Assembly (NCBI RefSeq): GCF_029542085.1
Contig: NZ_CP107036.1
Span: forward strand, 2,914,001-2,978,000
From: Sphingobacterium sp. ML3W
GTDB taxonomy: Bacteria; Bacteroidota; Bacteroidia; Sphingobacteriales; Sphingobacteriaceae
DNA length: 64,000 nt
Direction: 5' to 3'
Part shown: positions 61,642-64,000 of the stretch, one piece after another
Layout of the letters: each line of letters opens with the position of its first letter
How positions within the stretch are numbered: position 1 is the first letter of the stretch
The notes under the pieces: generated by a model
What the model saw: the letters and a program-made list of their open reading frames with translations, nothing else
Database searches by the model: none
What the model was told of the DNA's origin: nothing
Made by a program: the position numbers and the translations under genes

Positions 61642-62754
61642 TTACATTTTATTTTTATATTCAGCCAATTTCTTTTTGTATTCTTCTACTGTATAATCCA
61701 TCACGGTACCTACCATTTCTCCGTCTTTAAGCGCTTTTTCAGCTATCGCTAAAGCTTTAGCTTGATTATCCGCCGCTTTTTCATACTGACCAGCTTTTGC
61801 ATAACAGGTTGCCAATGCATCTAAAATCAATGGATTGCTCACTTCTGTCGCGCTGCCAAAATTGTCTGCGACCCATGCATAGGTTTCTTTGGAAAGGTTA
61901 TCTGTTTTATACACCTCTCCCAGAAATAACGATGGTGCAGTTTTATATTCTTTTTGAAATTCTGTGGCAAAGGCAATGGCTTGCTTCTCATCTACATCGG
62001 TCAACAATGTCTTAAATTTAAGAAGGCTCATGGAAATTTTAAAGTCTGGCTTTTCAGCAACCAATTTATCCATTAACTCAAATGCTTTTTTGTGATCTTT
62101 AGCTGTTAAAGCCTCCTGAATTGGATTGAACATAGCCATCATAGCCTCACTTTCCTCCCGGGCCTTCTGAGCAGCTTTATCAGACTTTTCCTTGAACACC
62201 TTCATATCATAAGACCCACCTAATACTTGTGGAATGATAGAATCCAATTGACCGGGGTGTCCAACCCAAATAATATGATTTTCTTTGACTATAAAACTCG
62301 CTGGTATTCCGTTTTGCCCAGCTGCCCGCAGCCATTTATTACCCATACCCTGGTCTTTATCATCGACAATAACACTATAACCCATATTGGCATCATTCCC
62401 ACGCACGAATTTTTCCACCGCCGGAACTACCGTTTCGTAAGACTGACCTTTTGGAATCTTTTCCCATACATTGACACCTACAAAGGTAATCTTACCTTCA
62501 TATTGTTTTTGTAAAACGGTAAGATGGGGCATAGCTGCTTTACAAGGGCTACACCAGGTAGCCCAAAACTCCATCACATAGATTTGCGCTGGATCAAACG
62601 AGTCGAACTGTTTCCCTTTCAACCACTTCGAATAGCTGATTGCCGGGGCGGGATCACCTACATTTAACTTTCCACTTGTCTGTGCATAGCCGCCAATAGC
62701 AAACATTGATAATGTGAAGATCAGGATGCAGCTTATTATAGAATGCTTTTTCAT
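61642..62754 (-). CDS. TlpA-family thioredoxin with C-terminal TPR-like helices
   Basis: A 370-aa exported protein (signal peptide ends GGYAQ). The thioredoxin domain at residues 30-175 has the redox pair Cys68 and Cys71 in FWATWCSPCKAAMPH and the cis-Pro region GIPASFIV. Residues 190-370 are helical repeats of TPR type (ALTAKDHKKAFELMDKLVAE, then ALATCYAKAGQYEKAADNQA). It starts 21 bp after the SusD gene upstream and would work in the periplasm with the SusC/SusD pair of this locus, whose SusC lies outside the window. Confidence 0.92.
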   Translation of the reverse strand: MKKHSIISCILIFTLSMFAIGGYAQTSGKLNVGDPAPAISYSKWLKGKQFDSFDPAQIYVMEFWATWCSPCKAAMPHLTVLQKQYEGKITFVGVNVWEKIPKGQSYETVVPAVEKFVRGNDANMGYSVIVDDKDQGMGNKWLRAAGQNGIPASFIVKENHIIWVGHPGQLDSIIPQVLGGSYDMKVFKEKSDKAAQKAREESEAMMAMFNPIQEALTAKDHKKAFELMDKLVAEKPDFKISMSLLKFKTLLTDVDEKQAIAFATEFQKEYKTAPSLFLGEVYKTDNLSKETYAWVADNFGSATEVSNPLILDALATCYAKAGQYEKAADNQAKALAIAEKALKDGEMVGTVMDYTVEEYKKKLAEYKNKM

Positions 62755-62775
62755 TATTATTTGTTTTTGTATTTA

Positions 62776-63999
62776 TTAATAGTTCTGTGTGAGTGTTGTA
62801 TTAAACTGGGTGGCGCTCTGTGGAAATGGCAAGATCCATAGCGGCGAATTAGGTTTTAAGACATAGGTCTTACCTCCAATAGTTCTATTGATGGTTTCCG
62901 CATAAGCCGCTTCGGTATTCCAGCGCTTTACATCGACAAAATTGCGCCAGGTAAATAGAAATTCTATCCGTGAGACTTTTTTCAGATAAGCCATCGCCTC
63001 GGTGGCATCTTTAACCACGAGTGGAGCATACACTTCTGGCGCAATGCGACGGACCCGGATCTTTTCAATTTCTTCCATACCAGCAGAAAGTTTATTGCTG
63101 CGGATCAAACACTCAGCTTTCATAAGCACGAGATCTGATACGGTCATTCCGGCACTATTTCCTTCATAACTAATCGCAATCCAGGCAGGGATATCAGGAA
63201 GCCCAACGTAGATCATTCCATATTGGTAATTATAGACATTGGTATAGTCTTTAATAATATTTCCGGGCTCATAGTAATCTTTTAGTATCTCATAAGTAGG
63301 TGTGAGCAAAGATGGATCGAATGTATTAGAAAATGCATAAAACAAATTATCCGGGGCAATGAGGCCCTTTCGGCTCAGAACACGATTGGCCATTACCGGT
63401 TCGGACAACAGATAGCGGTGGTCCTCCAATGTATTGTTAATTGCCAGCGCATTATTTACGGCTTCTAATGCACCACTGTAATTGCGTAGAGACATCAAAA
63501 TTTTTGCTTTCAAAGCATAAGCAAATCCCCTCCCAAACCGCATGCTATTTTTAGGCCGATCAGGCAATGCTTCTGCTGCCAATGCGGCATCAATATCTGC
63601 AAGCATCTTATCGTAAACCTCCTGTACTGTTACTTTGGCATTCTCTTTCTCAAAGTTAATATCAGTGACGTAGGGAATACCGCCATCTGTTGATGCCGTG
63701 GCAGGATCATACGCTTTCGCATACATATTGACCAAAAGGAAATGCATAAAAGATCTAAGCACATAAGCCTCCGCTTTGAGCTGTTCCAGAAGCTTTTTGT
63801 CCCCGCTGGCCTGATCGGCGTTCGCCAATACAATATTGGCGACCATGGCGATGTTTTTATAAAGTCCGTCGTATCGTGCATCAGTAGGTGTAAGCGCTGC
63901 ACGGTCGGCAGCTTCGTCATAAGTCAACAGCACTTTATCCATGGTCAATACATTGGATGAAATCACATTAGGTACATTGTATGCCAGTAGATACATGTC
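62776..63999 (-). CDS. SusD/RagB-family lipoprotein, N-terminus beyond the window
   Basis: 407 residues of a SusD protein; the frame is open to the right edge, so the signal and first part are missing. Clear SusD segments are LKAEAYVLRSFMHFLLVNMY, GRGFAYALKAKILMSLRNYS, LVLMKAECLIRSNKL and RIEFLFTWRNFVDVKRWNTE. It belongs with the TlpA gene 21 bp downstream. The substrate is unknown. This SusD-TlpA arrangement mirrors the one at 45.9-51.9 kb. Confidence 0.93.
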   Translation of the reverse strand, partial: DMYLLAYNVPNVISSNVLTMDKVLLTYDEAADRAALTPTDARYDGLYKNIAMVANIVLANADQASGDKKLLEQLKAEAYVLRSFMHFLLVNMYAKAYDPATASTDGGIPYVTDINFEKENAKVTVQEVYDKMLADIDAALAAEALPDRPKNSMRFGRGFAYALKAKILMSLRNYSGALEAVNNALAINNTLEDHRYLLSEPVMANRVLSRKGLIAPDNLFYAFSNTFDPSLLTPTYEILKDYYEPGNIIKDYTNVYNYQYGMIYVGLPDIPAWIAISYEGNSAGMTVSDLVLMKAECLIRSNKLSAGMEEIEKIRVRRIAPEVYAPLVVKDATEAMAYLKKVSRIEFLFTWRNFVDVKRWNTEAAYAETINRTIGGKTYVLKPNSPLWILPFPQSATQFNTTLTQNY

Positions 64000-64000
64000 A

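Noticed and set aside
1..64000. CRISPR arrays, tRNA or rRNA genes, prophage structural genes
   Set aside because: No regularly spaced repeats, no tRNA-like T-loop motifs and no capsid, portal or terminase genes were found.

Overview
The window looks like chromosomal DNA of a Bacteroidota species, most likely Sphingobacteriaceae (Sphingobacterium or a close relative). It carries four SusC/SusD loci (two cut by the window edges), a hybrid two-component regulator, an ECF sigma/FecR pair, TlpA-type thioredoxins, DUF6266 and DUF6794 proteins, and promoters with a TAnnTTTG -7 element. No tRNA, rRNA or CRISPR array was seen.

Layout. (1) 1-10.7 kb: the end of a SusC gene, then SusD, a lipoprotein, a GldA-like ABC ATPase, a fused GldF/GldG-like permease, two tandem MutS-like ATPases, and an ECF sigma factor with its FecR anti-sigma, closed by a strong terminator. 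(2) 10.8-13.1 kb: two small unrelated genes and decayed remnants. (3) 13.2-36.5 kb: a polysaccharide utilisation locus. A hybrid sensor regulator diverges from an operon of SusC, SusD, a surface glycan-binding protein, GH43, an acetylesterase, GH5, GH42, GH97, GH29 and GH2. The set fits a decorated (acetylated, galactosylated, fucosylated, arabinosylated) beta-glucan such as xyloglucan. The GH5 cuts the chain at the surface, SusC/D and the binding protein capture and import oligosaccharides, and the periplasmic enzymes strip side chains. The alpha-xylosidase (GH31) and beta-glucosidase (GH3) needed to finish xyloglucan are not in the window.

(4) 37-40 kb, minus strand: two leaderless DUF6266 proteins followed by a three-helix membrane protein, a CHAP-type peptidoglycan hydrolase and a lipoprotein with a C-terminal membrane anchor. 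The last three look like a holin, an endolysin and a unimolecular spanin, so this could be a domesticated phage lysis cassette or a type-10-like secretion system. (5) 40-45.3 kb: regulators and an unknown membrane protein sharing three GGTAA-N5-TTACC dyads, a methyltransferase lying between two copies of the end of a Crp/Fnr-like gene, and several broken genes.

(6) 45.4-52 kb: two paralogous 74-aa proteins with a paired-cysteine motif, convergent with a SusC-SusD-TlpA operon. (7) 52-57.7 kb: a structured, possibly RNA-coding intergenic region, an XRE regulator, an IS3-family element that truncates a HEPN-domain gene, an OXA-type class D beta-lactamase, and decayed or orphan small ORFs. (8) 57.7-64 kb: a beta-helix protein with a phage-fibre-like N-terminus, whose promoter and first codons recur as a remnant nearby, further remnants, and the end of another SusD-TlpA operon.
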